Shown here piece by piece: positions 7,918 to 15,243 of a stretch of DNA of 35,431 nucleotides (position 1 is the first letter of the stretch; each line of letters starts with the position of its first letter). Origin of the DNA: Paludibacteraceae bacterium (lineage in GTDB: Bacteria; Bacteroidota; Bacteroidia; Bacteroidales; Paludibacteraceae); contig JAEDNI010000015.1 of the NCBI GenBank assembly GCA_016302585.1, positions 1-35,431 of the forward strand. Reading direction: 5' to 3'. A program made the position numbers and the translations under genes. The notes under the pieces were generated by a model. The model saw only the letters and a program-made list of their open reading frames with translations, made no database searches and was not told the DNA's origin.

Positions 7918-9102
7918 GAGATAAGTTTACGGGCACAATCCATGCCGGAGAGTCCTATTCGTAAATTGGCCAAGTACGCCGATGAAGCGAAACTCGCAGG
8001 GGTACATGTGTATCACCTCAATATCGGTCAGCCGGATATCCAAACTCCGCCCCAGGCTCTGGAGGCGGTGAAGAACTTCAAGCAAGATATCTTGGCGTAC
8101 TCTCCTTCTCAGGGACTTAAGTCCCTGCGCACGAAGATGGTCAGTTACTATGCAGCGTACGGTATAGACCTGTCGCCGGATGAGATCATCATCACTTCCG
8201 GAGGTTCGGAGGCTATTATGTTCGCTTATATGAGTTGCCTCAATCCGGGTGATGAGATCATTGTGACCGATCCATCCTATGCGAACTACATGGCATTTGC
8301 TATCTCGGCTGGTGCTGTGGTGAAGAGTGTGAAGACCGATATCAAGAACGGTTTCAAACTGCCGCCGGTAGAGGAGTTCGAGAAGCAGATCACTCCGAAG
8401 ACACGGGCTATCCTTATCTGCAATCCGAATAACCCGACCGGCTATCTGTACACCAAGCAAGAAATGCGTCAGATACGTGACCTGGTAAAGAAATACAACC
8501 TCTATCTGATTTCCGATGAGGTATATCGCGAGTTCATCTATACCAAGTCGCCCTATATCTCCGCCTGCCATCTGGAGGGTATTGAGCAAAATGTGATTCT
8601 CGTGGACAGTGTCTCGAAACGCTATTCGGAGTGTGGTATCCGTATCGGAGCCTTAATAACGAAGAACAAAGCCGTTCGGGAGGCGGTGATGAAGTTCTGT
8701 CAGGCGCGTCTCTCGCCACCTCTCTTCGGACAGATCGTTGCCGAAGCATCGCTCTCTACGCCGGAGGAGTACATGCAGGAGGTCTATGACGAGTACCTCA
8801 CGCGTCGTAACTTCCTTATTGACCAACTGAATCAGATTCCGGGTGTCTTTGCTCCTGCTCCTACGGGTGCGTTCTACGTGATGGTAGAACTGCCGGTGGA
8901 TGATGTGGAGAAGTTCTGTAAATGGTGTCTGACCGATTTTACGTACGAAGGAGCGACGGTTATGATGGCTCCCGGCACCGGTTTCTACACCAATCCGGAA
9001 GACGGTCGTCATCAAGTGCGCATGGCGTATGTACTGAATAAAGAAGACCTTGCGAAGGCTATGCTCGTGTTACGCAAAGCCCTTGAAGCCTATAACGCGT
9101 AA
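7915..9102 (+). CDS. Class I pyridoxal-phosphate aminotransferase (aspartate aminotransferase-like)
   Basis: A 395-residue fold-type I aminotransferase. HLNIGQPDIQTPPQAL is the substrate-binding loop of the AspB/AspC-like group, NPNNPTGYLY the conserved cofactor pocket, SDEVYREFIY carries the aspartate that contacts the PLP ring nitrogen, and SVSKRYSECGIRIG carries the Schiff-base lysine. It probably uses aspartate or aromatic amino acids, but specificity is uncertain. The gene is the last of the plus-strand housekeeping run. The last 29 bp of homology (9068-9096) recur at 23341-23369 beyond the accessory island, so its 3' end may have been the entry point for that island. Confidence 0.92.
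   Translation: MEISLRAQSMPESPIRKLAKYADEAKLAGVHVYHLNIGQPDIQTPPQALEAVKNFKQDILAYSPSQGLKSLRTKMVSYYAAYGIDLSPDEIIITSGGSEAIMFAYMSCLNPGDEIIVTDPSYANYMAFAISAGAVVKSVKTDIKNGFKLPPVEEFEKQITPKTRAILICNPNNPTGYLYTKQEMRQIRDLVKKYNLYLISDEVYREFIYTKSPYISACHLEGIEQNVILVDSVSKRYSECGIRIGALITKNKAVREAVMKFCQARLSPPLFGQIVAEASLSTPEEYMQEVYDEYLTRRNFLIDQLNQIPGVFAPAPTGAFYVMVELPVDDVEKFCKWCLTDFTYEGATVMMAPGTGFYTNPEDGRHQVRMAYVLNKEDLAKAMLVLRKALEAYNA
9068..9096 (+). repeat. Direct repeat, left copy (3' end of aminotransferase gene)
   Basis: This segment and 23341-23369 are identical over their first 16 bp (TGTTACGCAAAGCCCT) and match at 25 of 29 positions in total. Both encode LRKALEAY. The differences within those codons are all at third positions. 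The pair brackets the accessory island. Confidence 0.75.
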
Positions 9103-9103
9103 T

Positions 9104-9338
9104 AATATCTTGTTACTCTGCCTGTTGATGATGGTCCAAACAGCCCGTTCGTCACTGACCATCACCTCTAACGGCGCAGATTATTCTCCTGGATCATTGC
9201 CGGTGGGAATGTACCACGGAACATCCGGCAGTTAATGCCCGCCGTGAATCAACGGTCACCATCATCTCATCCTTTTTCGGTCCCGGTATTAACATTCCTT
9301 ACCGCGCAGCCATAGATGCTCAATGCATTGTTCGGTAA
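9104..9338 (+). pseudogene. Possible remnant of a secreted protein gene
   Basis: No intact gene fills this stretch. One frame (9104-9235) reads a hydrophobic, signal-like NNILLLCLLMMVQTARSS followed by SLTITSNGADYSPG. Another frame (9231-9338) continues with TVTIISSFFGPGINIPYRAA and stops. Together they look like the N-terminal part of a frameshifted secreted protein, cut off before the kinase gene. The family cannot be named, and the assignment rests only on composition. Confidence 0.3.
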
Positions 9339-9361
9339 ATAGAGTAAATATAAGTCTGGCA

Positions 9362-10579
9362 ATGAATGATTCCTCTTTTATCATATCGCCCATAAACGCG
9401 GATTTCTCGAATGTGTGGTCTGAACCGGAGTTGTTGTCCGCAGAGGGACATAACGCCATTTATGTAGCCACACGCTTCGGAAGAAAGTACGTGCTGAAGG
9501 CTTTGGCAGAACCTTACCGCGAATCGACTCCGCATATTGAATTGCTTCGCAAGGAGTTTACTATCGGAGTCGGAGTGGATCATCCGAATATCGTCCGGCT
9601 GCTTGATTTCGGGCACATGGATTCCATCGGCTGGTATATTCAAATGGAGTATATCGATGGCATCACGCTGGATCAGTTCCTGGAGACGAACCCGCCTATG
9701 GCTATCCGTCGCCGCGTCATAGAGCAACTCCTTGGCGCCCTTTCTTGCCTGCATGAGCGGCAAATTATCCATCGGGATATCAAGCCGTCTAATATCCTCA
9801 TCACCCGTAACGGCAATACGGTCAAACTGATTGATTTCGGCGTGTCCGATGCGGATGATTATGTTACTTTCAAGCAGCCTGCCGGTTCGATGGCATATAT
9901 CGCACCGGAACAGTTGGTAGGAAAACCTATTGACAACCGTGCAGATATCTATGCGGTCGGCAAAATCATCGCTCTTCTTTTCCTGCATCGTTATAAATAT
10001 ATTGCTCGCAAATGCACACGCGTGAACTCTGCAGATCGTTATTCCTCCTGCGCACAAGTGTTGCGGGCTATAAAACGATCAGACAACTTGCGTATATGGT
10101 TGCCGGTGTCACTTATCTTTTTAGCCGTATTATGCCTTGCAGGATGGTTTATGTATGCCGAATACAGGCAAGCCGAAATCAAACATAGCGAGCAGGAACA
10201 GAGTCTTTCTGCCGACATTGACTCCCTTCTCAAAGTGAATGACGAACGTCAAAACAAGATGGATTCTCTAAATCGCGTGGTGGATGCGCTGGCTTTTAAA
10301 GCGAATACTCCTTCTCCTCGCGAAGTGGTACGCAAAAAAGCAGCAGACATTCATTTTGCACGTCATACTGCCATTCGCAAAGCAGTAAAAAACGGCGAAT
10401 TGAAAACAATGTCTGATGTACGCGATTATGATGGCGGTATGAAAGAGTGTCTTGAAGAAGCAAAACGCTCCATCAAAGACCCAATTTTACATGAAGAATT
10501 TATGCATGCATTCATGGAATACTGGAACATGAACGACCAACTATATGACTCCTTGGCGCTTGTTTTGCCTGAGAAATAG
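9362..10579 (+). CDS. Membrane-anchored Hanks-type serine/threonine protein kinase
   Basis: A protein of 405 residues from the ATG at 9362. An upstream ATG at 9323 would add 13 unlikely residues. The kinase domain spans about 20-240: ATP lysine in YVLKAL (K46), catalytic loop HRDIKPSN (137-144), metal-binding DFG (158-160), APE (181-183) and DIYAVGK. The glycine-rich loop is poorly conserved (SAEGHNAIYVA). One membrane segment lies at about 246-266 (IWLPVSLIFLAVLCLAGWF). The C-terminal 140 residues would be periplasmic, starting with a coiled-coil-like part (ADIDSLLKVNDERQNKMDSL) and ending in an unrecognised helical domain. It probably phosphorylates cytosolic targets in response to an envelope cue. 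No PP2C phosphatase is adjacent. Confidence 0.88.
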   Translation: MNDSSFIISPINADFSNVWSEPELLSAEGHNAIYVATRFGRKYVLKALAEPYRESTPHIELLRKEFTIGVGVDHPNIVRLLDFGHMDSIGWYIQMEYIDGITLDQFLETNPPMAIRRRVIEQLLGALSCLHERQIIHRDIKPSNILITRNGNTVKLIDFGVSDADDYVTFKQPAGSMAYIAPEQLVGKPIDNRADIYAVGKIIALLFLHRYKYIARKCTRVNSADRYSSCAQVLRAIKRSDNLRIWLPVSLIFLAVLCLAGWFMYAEYRQAEIKHSEQEQSLSADIDSLLKVNDERQNKMDSLNRVVDALAFKANTPSPREVVRKKAADIHFARHTAIRKAVKNGELKTMSDVRDYDGGMKECLEEAKRSIKDPILHEEFMHAFMEYWNMNDQLYDSLALVLPEK

Positions 10580-10595
10580 CTTTAAAAGAAATAAA

Positions 10596-10633
10596 AAGAA
10601 GTACATGTATGTCAAAAAATTGTTGTACCTTTG
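10596..10633 (+). promoter_or_regulatory. Promoter of the 10659 gene with an AAGAAGTA site
   Basis: TACCTTTG at 10626-10633 is a good -7 box. The -33 box (ACA within the palindrome TACATGTA, 10602-10609) is weak. AAGAAGTA at 10596-10603 recurs twice in the promoter at 11272-11366. Confidence 0.6.
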
Positions 10634-10658
10634 CACCCGATTTTAACAATTGATCATT

Positions 10659-11231
10659 ATGAACAAAAATGCACCCGAGGTTATACAACTGCGCAAAGAT
10701 GTAGAAGCGCGTTTCGGCACACGTCCGGCGACACCGGCTGATTTTGAGTCTCTCATCGCGCAAATCTGGCTGTGTCTGCATGAGAACTTGGCACTTAGTA
10801 CATTAGAGCGTCTGTGGGGGTACGTAGAAGGTGCTAATAACACACGTCTTTCCACGCTCAATATCCTTGCCCGCTATGTGGGGTCGCGCGATTGGAATGA
10901 TTATACCAATCGTTTGAAAGAAGGTGAGCATGGCAGCAGCAACCCGTTTATTGCCGAGGGTGTTCACACGCAGGATTTGCAAACCGGTCAAAAACTGGAA
11001 GTTACTTGGTTGCCAAACCGACGTTGTGTCTTCCGCTATTTGGGAGATATGCGTTTTGAGGTAGTGAAATCCGTCAATTCCAAGCTTAGCGCAGGAGACA
11101 CGTTCGTCTCCACTTTCTTCCTAACTGGTCAGCCGCTTTTCATTGACCAGCTTGTCCTCACAGGCCATACAACCGTCTCTTATGTCGCTGGCAATAACGG
11201 CGGACTCCAATCTGTCACCCTCCTGACATAA
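10659..11231 (+). CDS. Conserved Bacteroidales protein, putative DNA-binding regulator
   Basis: A protein of 190 residues from the ATG at 10659. The N-terminal 85 residues are helical (VIQLRKDVEARFGTRPATP, STLERLWGYVEG, TRLSTLNILARYVGSRDW). This resembles a family common in Bacteroidetes that looks like a helix-turn-helix scaffold. The C-terminal part is beta-rich (LEVTWLPNRRCVFRYLGDM) and could be a small barrel. It has no signal peptide or membrane segment. It has its own promoter 26 bp upstream, and the same AAGAAGTA motif occurs in its own and the next promoter, which would fit autoregulation plus control of the lipoprotein gene. The DNA-binding role is inferred from fold impression only. 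Confidence 0.6.
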   Translation: MNKNAPEVIQLRKDVEARFGTRPATPADFESLIAQIWLCLHENLALSTLERLWGYVEGANNTRLSTLNILARYVGSRDWNDYTNRLKEGEHGSSNPFIAEGVHTQDLQTGQKLEVTWLPNRRCVFRYLGDMRFEVVKSVNSKLSAGDTFVSTFFLTGQPLFIDQLVLTGHTTVSYVAGNNGGLQSVTLLT

Positions 11232-11271
11232 TAAGCATACAACGAAGCAGATCGTTTGAGTGCAGCGAAAT

Positions 11272-11338
11272 AAGAAGTAATAAGCAATAATCGTTTACTT
11301 CTTTGTAGTGGAACAAAAAAGAAGTAATAAGAACTTCT
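11272..11338 (+). promoter_or_regulatory. Paired AAGAAGTAATAAG repeats with inverted partners
   Basis: Two identical 13-mers at 11272-11284 and 11319-11331. Each is followed by an inverted partner (TTACTTCT at 11295-11302, ACTTCT at 11333-11338). The second overlaps the -33 region, as an operator would. Confidence 0.45.
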
Positions 11339-11366
11339 CGTATATCAAATATTTGTTGTACTTTTG
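11335..11366 (+). promoter_or_regulatory. Promoter of the 11428 lipoprotein gene
   Basis: TTCT (11335-11338) and TACTTTTG (11359-11366) lie 20 bp apart. The spacer CGTATATCAAATATTTGTTG is almost the same as in the hipBA promoter at 20204-20235. Confidence 0.6.
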
Positions 11367-11367
11367 C

Positions 11368-11392
11368 AGCGGAATTCCGAAAGGGTTCCGCT
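11368..11392 (+). other. Stem-loop at the predicted 5' end of the lipoprotein mRNA
   Basis: AGCGGAA (11368-11374) pairs with TTCCGCT (11386-11392), with an inner CC/GG pair and a GAAA-type loop. It begins within a few bases of the expected transcription start. Confidence 0.5.
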
Positions 11393-11427
11393 GATTTGTT
11401 TATTAATCCTTATAAAACTGTACAACA

Positions 11428-11997
11428 ATGAAAAGTAAAACTTTTGTTTGGCTATGTTTAGCCCTCTTTATTTGCTCCGCTTGTGAGCGTGAAACTATCA
11501 AACCGGATGATCCGACAACATTCACCAATTCCTCTATTGTTGGCATTTGGGCTTGTATTGCGTCCGATAATCTGACTTATGACATGTTTACCGGGCAACA
11601 GAGTTACCATTGGGACTACGATCCCAACGCACAAACATACGATGTATTGTGGTACTTTGACATCAAAAGCGATTCTAAAGTACAATATGTGAATGTAATA
11701 GGTGAAGACAAAGGAGAATACCGTAAGTCGGATGGATATTTGCATATTCCGGCTAATTCCGAATGGAGAACCATGATTGATGCCAACTATATCTTCGATC
11801 AGGAACACCAAGCTATCAGATGTCCGAGTGGAAAGATTATGGGCTTTACCTTAGAATCTACAGCGGAGTTTCTTGGAACTGATACGATTTTCTATGTAAA
11901 AAGAAAAGCAATAGACGAAGCAGTTATCTATGACAATACCGGATGGATCAAAAGCCAATATGTTGTCCGCGTAAAAGGCATCAAAAATGATTTGTAG
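11428..11997 (+). CDS. Lipoprotein of unknown function
   Basis: A protein of 189 residues. The N-terminus MKSKTFVWLCLALFICSAC is a lipoprotein signal peptide with the lipobox ending at Cys19, followed by ERETIKPDDP, so it is probably anchored to the outer membrane. The mature part begins IVGIWACIASDNLTYDMFTG and continues with alternating strands (YDVLWYFDIKSDSKVQY, GEYRKSDGYLHIP), reminiscent of lipocalin-like lipoproteins of Bacteroidales. That is an impression only. It has its own promoter with a long 60-nt leader and repeated upstream sites, so it is likely to be regulated. The next gene is more than 500 bp away. Confidence 0.75.
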   Translation: MKSKTFVWLCLALFICSACERETIKPDDPTTFTNSSIVGIWACIASDNLTYDMFTGQQSYHWDYDPNAQTYDVLWYFDIKSDSKVQYVNVIGEDKGEYRKSDGYLHIPANSEWRTMIDANYIFDQEHQAIRCPSGKIMGFTLESTAEFLGTDTIFYVKRKAIDEAVIYDNTGWIKSQYVVRVKGIKNDL

Positions 11998-12040
11998 CCA
12001 CTCCTTGAGCTAAGTAGTACATTCCGAAAGTATGTGATTT

Positions 12041-12052
12041 GCGTGCGCGAAA
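12041..12052 (+). repeat. Left arm of a 12-bp inverted repeat flanking a promoter
   Basis: GCGTGCGCGAAA here is the exact reverse complement of TTTCGCGCACGC at 12140-12151. The two arms enclose 87 bp holding the promoter at 12084-12115. Confidence 0.6.
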
Positions 12053-12083
12053 GCAAAAAAAATCGACAAAAAACAGAAATTAT

Positions 12084-12115
12084 TTTGTGTATTTCAAATT
12101 TTTATTGTACCTTTG
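12084..12115 (+). promoter_or_regulatory. Promoter of a candidate structured RNA
   Basis: TTTG (12084-12087) and TACCTTTG (12108-12115) with a 20-bp spacer match the consensus at both boxes. No open reading frame of plausible length follows before the terminator at 12332. Confidence 0.7.
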
Positions 12116-12139
12116 CAAGCGATTAGCAGCGGCTGATTG

Positions 12140-12151
12140 TTTCGCGCACGC
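12140..12151 (+). repeat. Right arm of the 12-bp inverted repeat
   Basis: TTTCGCGCACGC, the reverse complement of 12041-12052. It also forms part of a local hairpin (TTCGC/GCGAA), so it may act in the RNA rather than as DNA. Confidence 0.6.
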
Positions 12152-12258
12152 GAACATAACATATTATTACTGACGAACCAATCAAAGAGAATATAAAGTC
12201 TGGCAACTTTTTATCCTAAGGAATAAGATTGGCAAGCGTCAGTGCATACTTCGGTATG

Positions 12259-12332
12259 TACTGCTTTTGCTTTTGTATCCTTGGGTTATGCCAGACACCC
12301 TGCATAGAGAAAGCATAAGCAGTATTTTTTTT
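12259..12332 (+). terminator. Intrinsic terminator of the candidate RNA
   Basis: Left arm 12259-12273 and right arm 12310-12324 pair at 14 of 15 positions around a 36-nt loop, followed by T8 at 12325-12332. Confidence 0.7.
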
Positions 12333-12438
12333 GTATGCTGCTTTGAGATAAAATATGATCTTTGAAATATTGGATTACCGTAAAAAGTGCTAAAAACACA
12401 TTAAAAGGAGAAAAAACACCACCTTTTTTGCCTAAAAA

Positions 12439-12470
12439 CTTGCATATATCAATAAAATGTAGTACTTTTG
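12439..12470 (+). promoter_or_regulatory. Promoter of the fic gene
   Basis: CTTG (12439-12442) and TACTTTTG (12463-12470) are 20 bp apart, with CATATATCAATA in the spacer as in other island promoters. Confidence 0.7.
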
Positions 12471-12480
12471 CAGCCGAAAT

Positions 12481-12502
12481 GGTGGCCAAACAGCCACCTT
12501 TT
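12481..12502 (+). promoter_or_regulatory. Leader stem-loop of the fic mRNA
   Basis: GGTGGC (12481-12486) pairs perfectly with GCCACC (12493-12498), followed by TTTT. It lies close to the transcription start and 28 bp before the ATG. It may be a weak attenuator or a 5'-stabilising hairpin. Confidence 0.5.
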
Positions 12503-12530
12503 AAGCAACATTTATTAAATTTATAGGAAA

Positions 12531-13604
12531 ATGAGGTATCTTACTTTAGAAAAAGCGATGGAGGCATGGAGACAGATGCAGCCTCTTTCGGAAGATGATA
12601 AAGCGAAGTTAAGCCGCCGCTTTACTATCGATTTCAATTACAACAGCAACCATATTGAAGGAAACACGCTTACGTATGGTCAAACAGAGATATTGTTGCT
12701 TTTTGGAAAAGTCATTGGAGAAGCGAAAGTGAAAGACGTGCAAGATATGACGGCAAGCAACGTCACTTTGCGAATGATGACAGAAGAGGCGCTTGTGAAG
12801 ACTACTCCGCTTACCCAGAATTTCATCCGCACATTGCATCAAACATTACTGCGAGAAGATTATACTGTCTATCGTAACTTGCCGGGTGGAGTTCAGACAA
12901 GTTATACTATTCATGCCGGACAATACAAGACGCGCCCGAACTCGGTTATTACGCGTTATGGCGACCGCTTTGAGTATGCTTCTCCGGAAGAGACGCCTGC
13001 ATTGATGACCGATTTGGTGGATTGGTACAACAAAGCAGAGCAAGAAGGTAAACTCTCTCCCGTTGAATTGGCGGCATTGTTCCATTATCGCTATATAAGG
13101 ATTCACCCGTTTGAGGACGGAAACGGACGTATTGCACGGTTGCTTGTCAATTATATTTTGACTAAGCATGACTATCCGATGATAGTTGTGCGCAGTCGCT
13201 TGAAGAGCGACTATCTTGAAGCATTGCATGCAGCGGACCAGATTGTAGGACCAAGTCCTAGCAAAGGAGCACATGCTTCATTGACTGCCATACGTCCATT
13301 CTTGCAGTATTTCAAGAGTCTTGTGGCGCGTGAAGTATATACAGATGTCTGTTTTTTGACAGAACATGATAAGAATCTCTGGTGGTATGACGGCGAGCGA
13401 ATAGAGTTTCGTACTGAAAACTATGCCAATTTATTGATGCTTATGATGACAGAACCTGTTTTGACATTGGAAGAAATACAACGCAGAATGGGTATCAACA
13501 TGTCGGCAGTTAAGAAACTCGTCAATCAATTAGTTGATAAACATTATATCGAACGGGGCTCCTCTGATGGTTCTTGGCGGGTGTTCATTACTCCGTCCAT
13601 CTAA
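12531..13604 (+). CDS. fic: Fic family protein (putative AMPylase) with N-terminal inhibitory motif
   Basis: A protein of 357 residues. The catalytic Fic motif HPFEDGNGRIAR is complete at 192-203 (HPFx(D/E)GNGRxxR), so the enzyme should transfer AMP or another phosphate group to protein hydroxyls. Residues 39-44 read SNHIEG, which fits the (S/T)xxxE(G/N) inhibitory helix of class II Fic proteins, in which the glutamate blocks ATP binding. The C-terminus from about residue 300 looks like a winged helix (TLEEIQRRMGINMSAVKKLV), a common Fic companion domain. The gene is monocistronic, with its own promoter, a leader hairpin and a downstream terminator. No antitoxin gene is adjacent, which fits intramolecular control. 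The target is unknown. Confidence 0.92.
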   Translation: MRYLTLEKAMEAWRQMQPLSEDDKAKLSRRFTIDFNYNSNHIEGNTLTYGQTEILLLFGKVIGEAKVKDVQDMTASNVTLRMMTEEALVKTTPLTQNFIRTLHQTLLREDYTVYRNLPGGVQTSYTIHAGQYKTRPNSVITRYGDRFEYASPEETPALMTDLVDWYNKAEQEGKLSPVELAALFHYRYIRIHPFEDGNGRIARLLVNYILTKHDYPMIVVRSRLKSDYLEALHAADQIVGPSPSKGAHASLTAIRPFLQYFKSLVAREVYTDVCFLTEHDKNLWWYDGERIEFRTENYANLLMLMMTEPVLTLEEIQRRMGINMSAVKKLVNQLVDKHYIERGSSDGSWRVFITPSI

Positions 13605-13634
13605 TTATATGTAATAAACAACATCCTTTCAAAC

Positions 13635-13667
13635 AAAAGCGGTAATCCAAAGCGGTTGCCGCTTTTT
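13635..13667 (+). terminator. Intrinsic terminator after fic
   Basis: AAAAGCGGTAA (13635-13645) pairs with TTGCCGCTTTT (13656-13666) over 11 bp with one G-U pair, and a further T follows. It lies 31 bp after the fic stop. Confidence 0.7.
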
Positions 13668-13747
13668 GTATGCTCCCCACCGAGCAATGAGCGGGAGAAG
13701 AGCGGCACAAGAGCGGCAAACGAAAAGCAAAAAATATACCGGCGAAC

Positions 13748-13773
13748 CCTCCTGCCTAATAGTAAAATGGAGG
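13748..13773 (+). repeat. Leader repeat, copy 1
   Basis: CCTCC, then GCCTAATAGTAAAATGGAGG. The CCTCC and GGAGG ends can pair. GGAGG lies 6 nt before the ATG at 13780, the position of a Shine-Dalgarno site, which is unusual in this phylum. Confidence 0.6.
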
Positions 13774-13779
13774 CCAGAA

Positions 13780-14802
13780 ATGAAGATTATTAAACTTATG
13801 AAAAAGACATTTTTATTTACAAATTTGATGCTGTTAGCATTGTTTTTAATTGGCTGTACCAAATCAGAACCGACAGATTTGCGCCTGTTAGAATTAAATG
13901 GTGACGTAAAGACACTAACAACGTCATTGACAAGAGATGTAAGTTCTACAGGTAAGAAAACTCGGCAATCATGGAGCCTTGAAGGAGAGACATATTACTT
14001 TGATGAAAATGGTATCATCACTTCAATTCGCCACTTTGACACTGAAGTTACTTTATCGCGTGACAAAATGGGCAATATAGTTTCTATAAGTGTTCCTTGT
14101 GAGGATGAAAATGGTAATTTTAGTGATGCTGGATATACCATAAATTATGTATGGGACAAAAATGGGCGTCCAATTAAAGAAGAATATTCAAATTGTTTAG
14201 GCATATATCACGAAAGGACATATACCTATAATGATTCAGTAATAGTAGGAACAGTCGAGCAAAACTGCGATGAGGGAATTGAATGGGATGTGACAAGAAT
14301 ATATAAAGTGCTGTCAATCGACGATAAGGGAAACTGGACAAAGCGTTTAGTGGTAGAAAGCAATAGCGAAAATTCTAATGTGAATTTTTCTTTAGAAGAA
14401 CGTGCTATCACCTATTATGAAAACGATAATAAAGCACCATCGTCCTCTAGTTCGGAATCGTATAGCTCTTCGTCATACAATTCAAATCAATATGACGATT
14501 CAAGTAGCAAGTGGAAGGAATTTGCAGGAACAACTTATAAAGCCTCTCAATTTACAAGTGAAGGGTATCAGTATTATGCATTCAGTTATGATAGAACAGG
14601 CAAGGGAAAGTATATTATTTGGTGGAACTATCTCGGCACAGACGTTGTGGAAGACAAAATGGAGTTCTCTATATACAAAGTGGAGTCCGAAGGGAACTAT
14701 TTATATCTTTATACTTATGAACTCAATGATCCTGTGAAGATTCAATTCCAGGGAAGTTCTTTGTACACAAATACAGGAGACAGATATGAGATTTGGAGGT
14801 GA
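13780..14802 (+). CDS. Lipoprotein with YD-like repeats and Ser-rich linker
   Basis: A protein of 340 residues from the ATG at 13780; MKKTFLFTNL at 13798 is an alternative start. The frame is open further upstream to 13666, but that part runs through the fic terminator and the leader repeat and is unlikely to be translated. The signal peptide ends in the lipobox LALFLIGC. The mature protein has short Rhs/YD-like strands (GETYYFDENGIITSIRHF, DKMGNIVSISV, DKNGRPIKEEYS, YHERTYTYND). A Ser-rich linker (SSSSSESYSSSSYNS) then joins a C-terminal beta-rich domain of about 100 residues ending VKIQFQGSSLYTNTGDRYEI. It is probably surface or periplasmic. I do not recognise the family. It lies upstream of another lipoprotein gene. 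Confidence 0.72.
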   Translation: MKIIKLMKKTFLFTNLMLLALFLIGCTKSEPTDLRLLELNGDVKTLTTSLTRDVSSTGKKTRQSWSLEGETYYFDENGIITSIRHFDTEVTLSRDKMGNIVSISVPCEDENGNFSDAGYTINYVWDKNGRPIKEEYSNCLGIYHERTYTYNDSVIVGTVEQNCDEGIEWDVTRIYKVLSIDDKGNWTKRLVVESNSENSNVNFSLEERAITYYENDNKAPSSSSSESYSSSSYNSNQYDDSSSKWKEFAGTTYKASQFTSEGYQYYAFSYDRTGKGKYIIWWNYLGTDVVEDKMEFSIYKVESEGNYLYLYTYELNDPVKIQFQGSSLYTNTGDRYEIWR

Positions 14803-14898
14803 GAAAAAACGGGAGCTTCTTTCTCTTTATCAGTTTCACACCAATGCCACCATTTCAAGATAAATATTAGGGTGAATAACTAAAATTAAATAAGAATT

Positions 14899-15231
14899 AT
14901 GAAAAAAATAATTGTAATTATGGCTGCTTGGGGAATGATTGCATGCACGGGTAAAAACTCAATAAGTAATCAACAAAACGTATCTTCTTCCATTTCGCAG
15001 GAGCAGTATAATACTGATATAGATGAGTTAGAAAATCTAGTATCCGAAATAGTTCGTCTGGAATATCAATATATGGAAACCAGAGATGAATCTATCGCAG
15101 AACGCGGTGAAAAGTTGTGCGCAAAATTAAGGGATATGTCCTATTCTCTTGAGAACAAAGTAAATGAGGGTAAACTTTCAATAGAACAACAAGAAAGAAT
15201 AAATAAAATACTAGAGAGATTGCCTCAATAA
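14899..15231 (+). CDS. Small lipoprotein, helical
   Basis: A protein of 110 residues with signal peptide and lipobox (MKKIIVIMAAWGMIAC), then a polar linker (TGKNSISNQQNVSSSIS) and a single helical region (about residues 35-105: YNTDIDELENLVSEIVRLEY, EQQERINKILERL). The family is unknown. It is close to the lipoprotein before it and to the zinc-ribbon gene after it, and may belong to one transcription unit running to the terminator at 18138-18171. No promoter of the usual kind is obvious upstream. Confidence 0.65.
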   Translation: MKKIIVIMAAWGMIACTGKNSISNQQNVSSSISQEQYNTDIDELENLVSEIVRLEYQYMETRDESIAERGEKLCAKLRDMSYSLENKVNEGKLSIEQQERINKILERLPQ

Positions 15232-15243
15232 AGAAAGGAGAGA

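Larger units (their letters stand above)
12122..12332 (+). ncRNA. Candidate structured RNA or leader with alternative terminator
   Basis: The approximate 5' end is placed 7 nt after the promoter. The 5' part has hairpin ATTAGC/GCTGAT (12122-12137) and TTCGC/GCGAA (12141-12154). A rod then forms: GTCTGGCA (12198-12205) with TGCCAGAC (12289-12296), CCTAAGGA (12215-12222) with TCCTTGGG (12278-12285), and a 9-bp stem AGTGCATAC/GTATGTACT (12241-12262, one G-U pair) closed by a UUCG tetraloop. An alternative stem pairs 12259-12273 with 12310-12324 (14 of 15 bp) and is followed by eight T residues, a strong terminator. The two folds exclude each other unless a pseudoknot forms. It matches no RNA family I recognise. 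It could be a free small RNA or an attenuator for the Fic gene. Confidence 0.6.

Noticed and set aside
9050..9235. Independent small gene with start at 9050
   Set aside because: The start lies inside the aminotransferase gene. Only the part after its stop looks protein-like, and that is better read as a remnant.
9320..10057. Minus-strand frame of 245 codons over the kinase gene
   Set aside because: The plus-strand kinase motifs occupy the same bases, and the antisense product has no recognisable features.
12198..12296. Signal recognition particle RNA or 6S RNA
   Set aside because: The rod shape is similar, but the GGAA tetraloop with symmetric loop of SRP RNA is missing and the length and bubble do not clearly fit 6S RNA.
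13666..13779. Longer N-terminus for the 13780 lipoprotein
   Set aside because: It would run through the fic terminator and a leader repeat and place a lipoprotein signal peptide internally.
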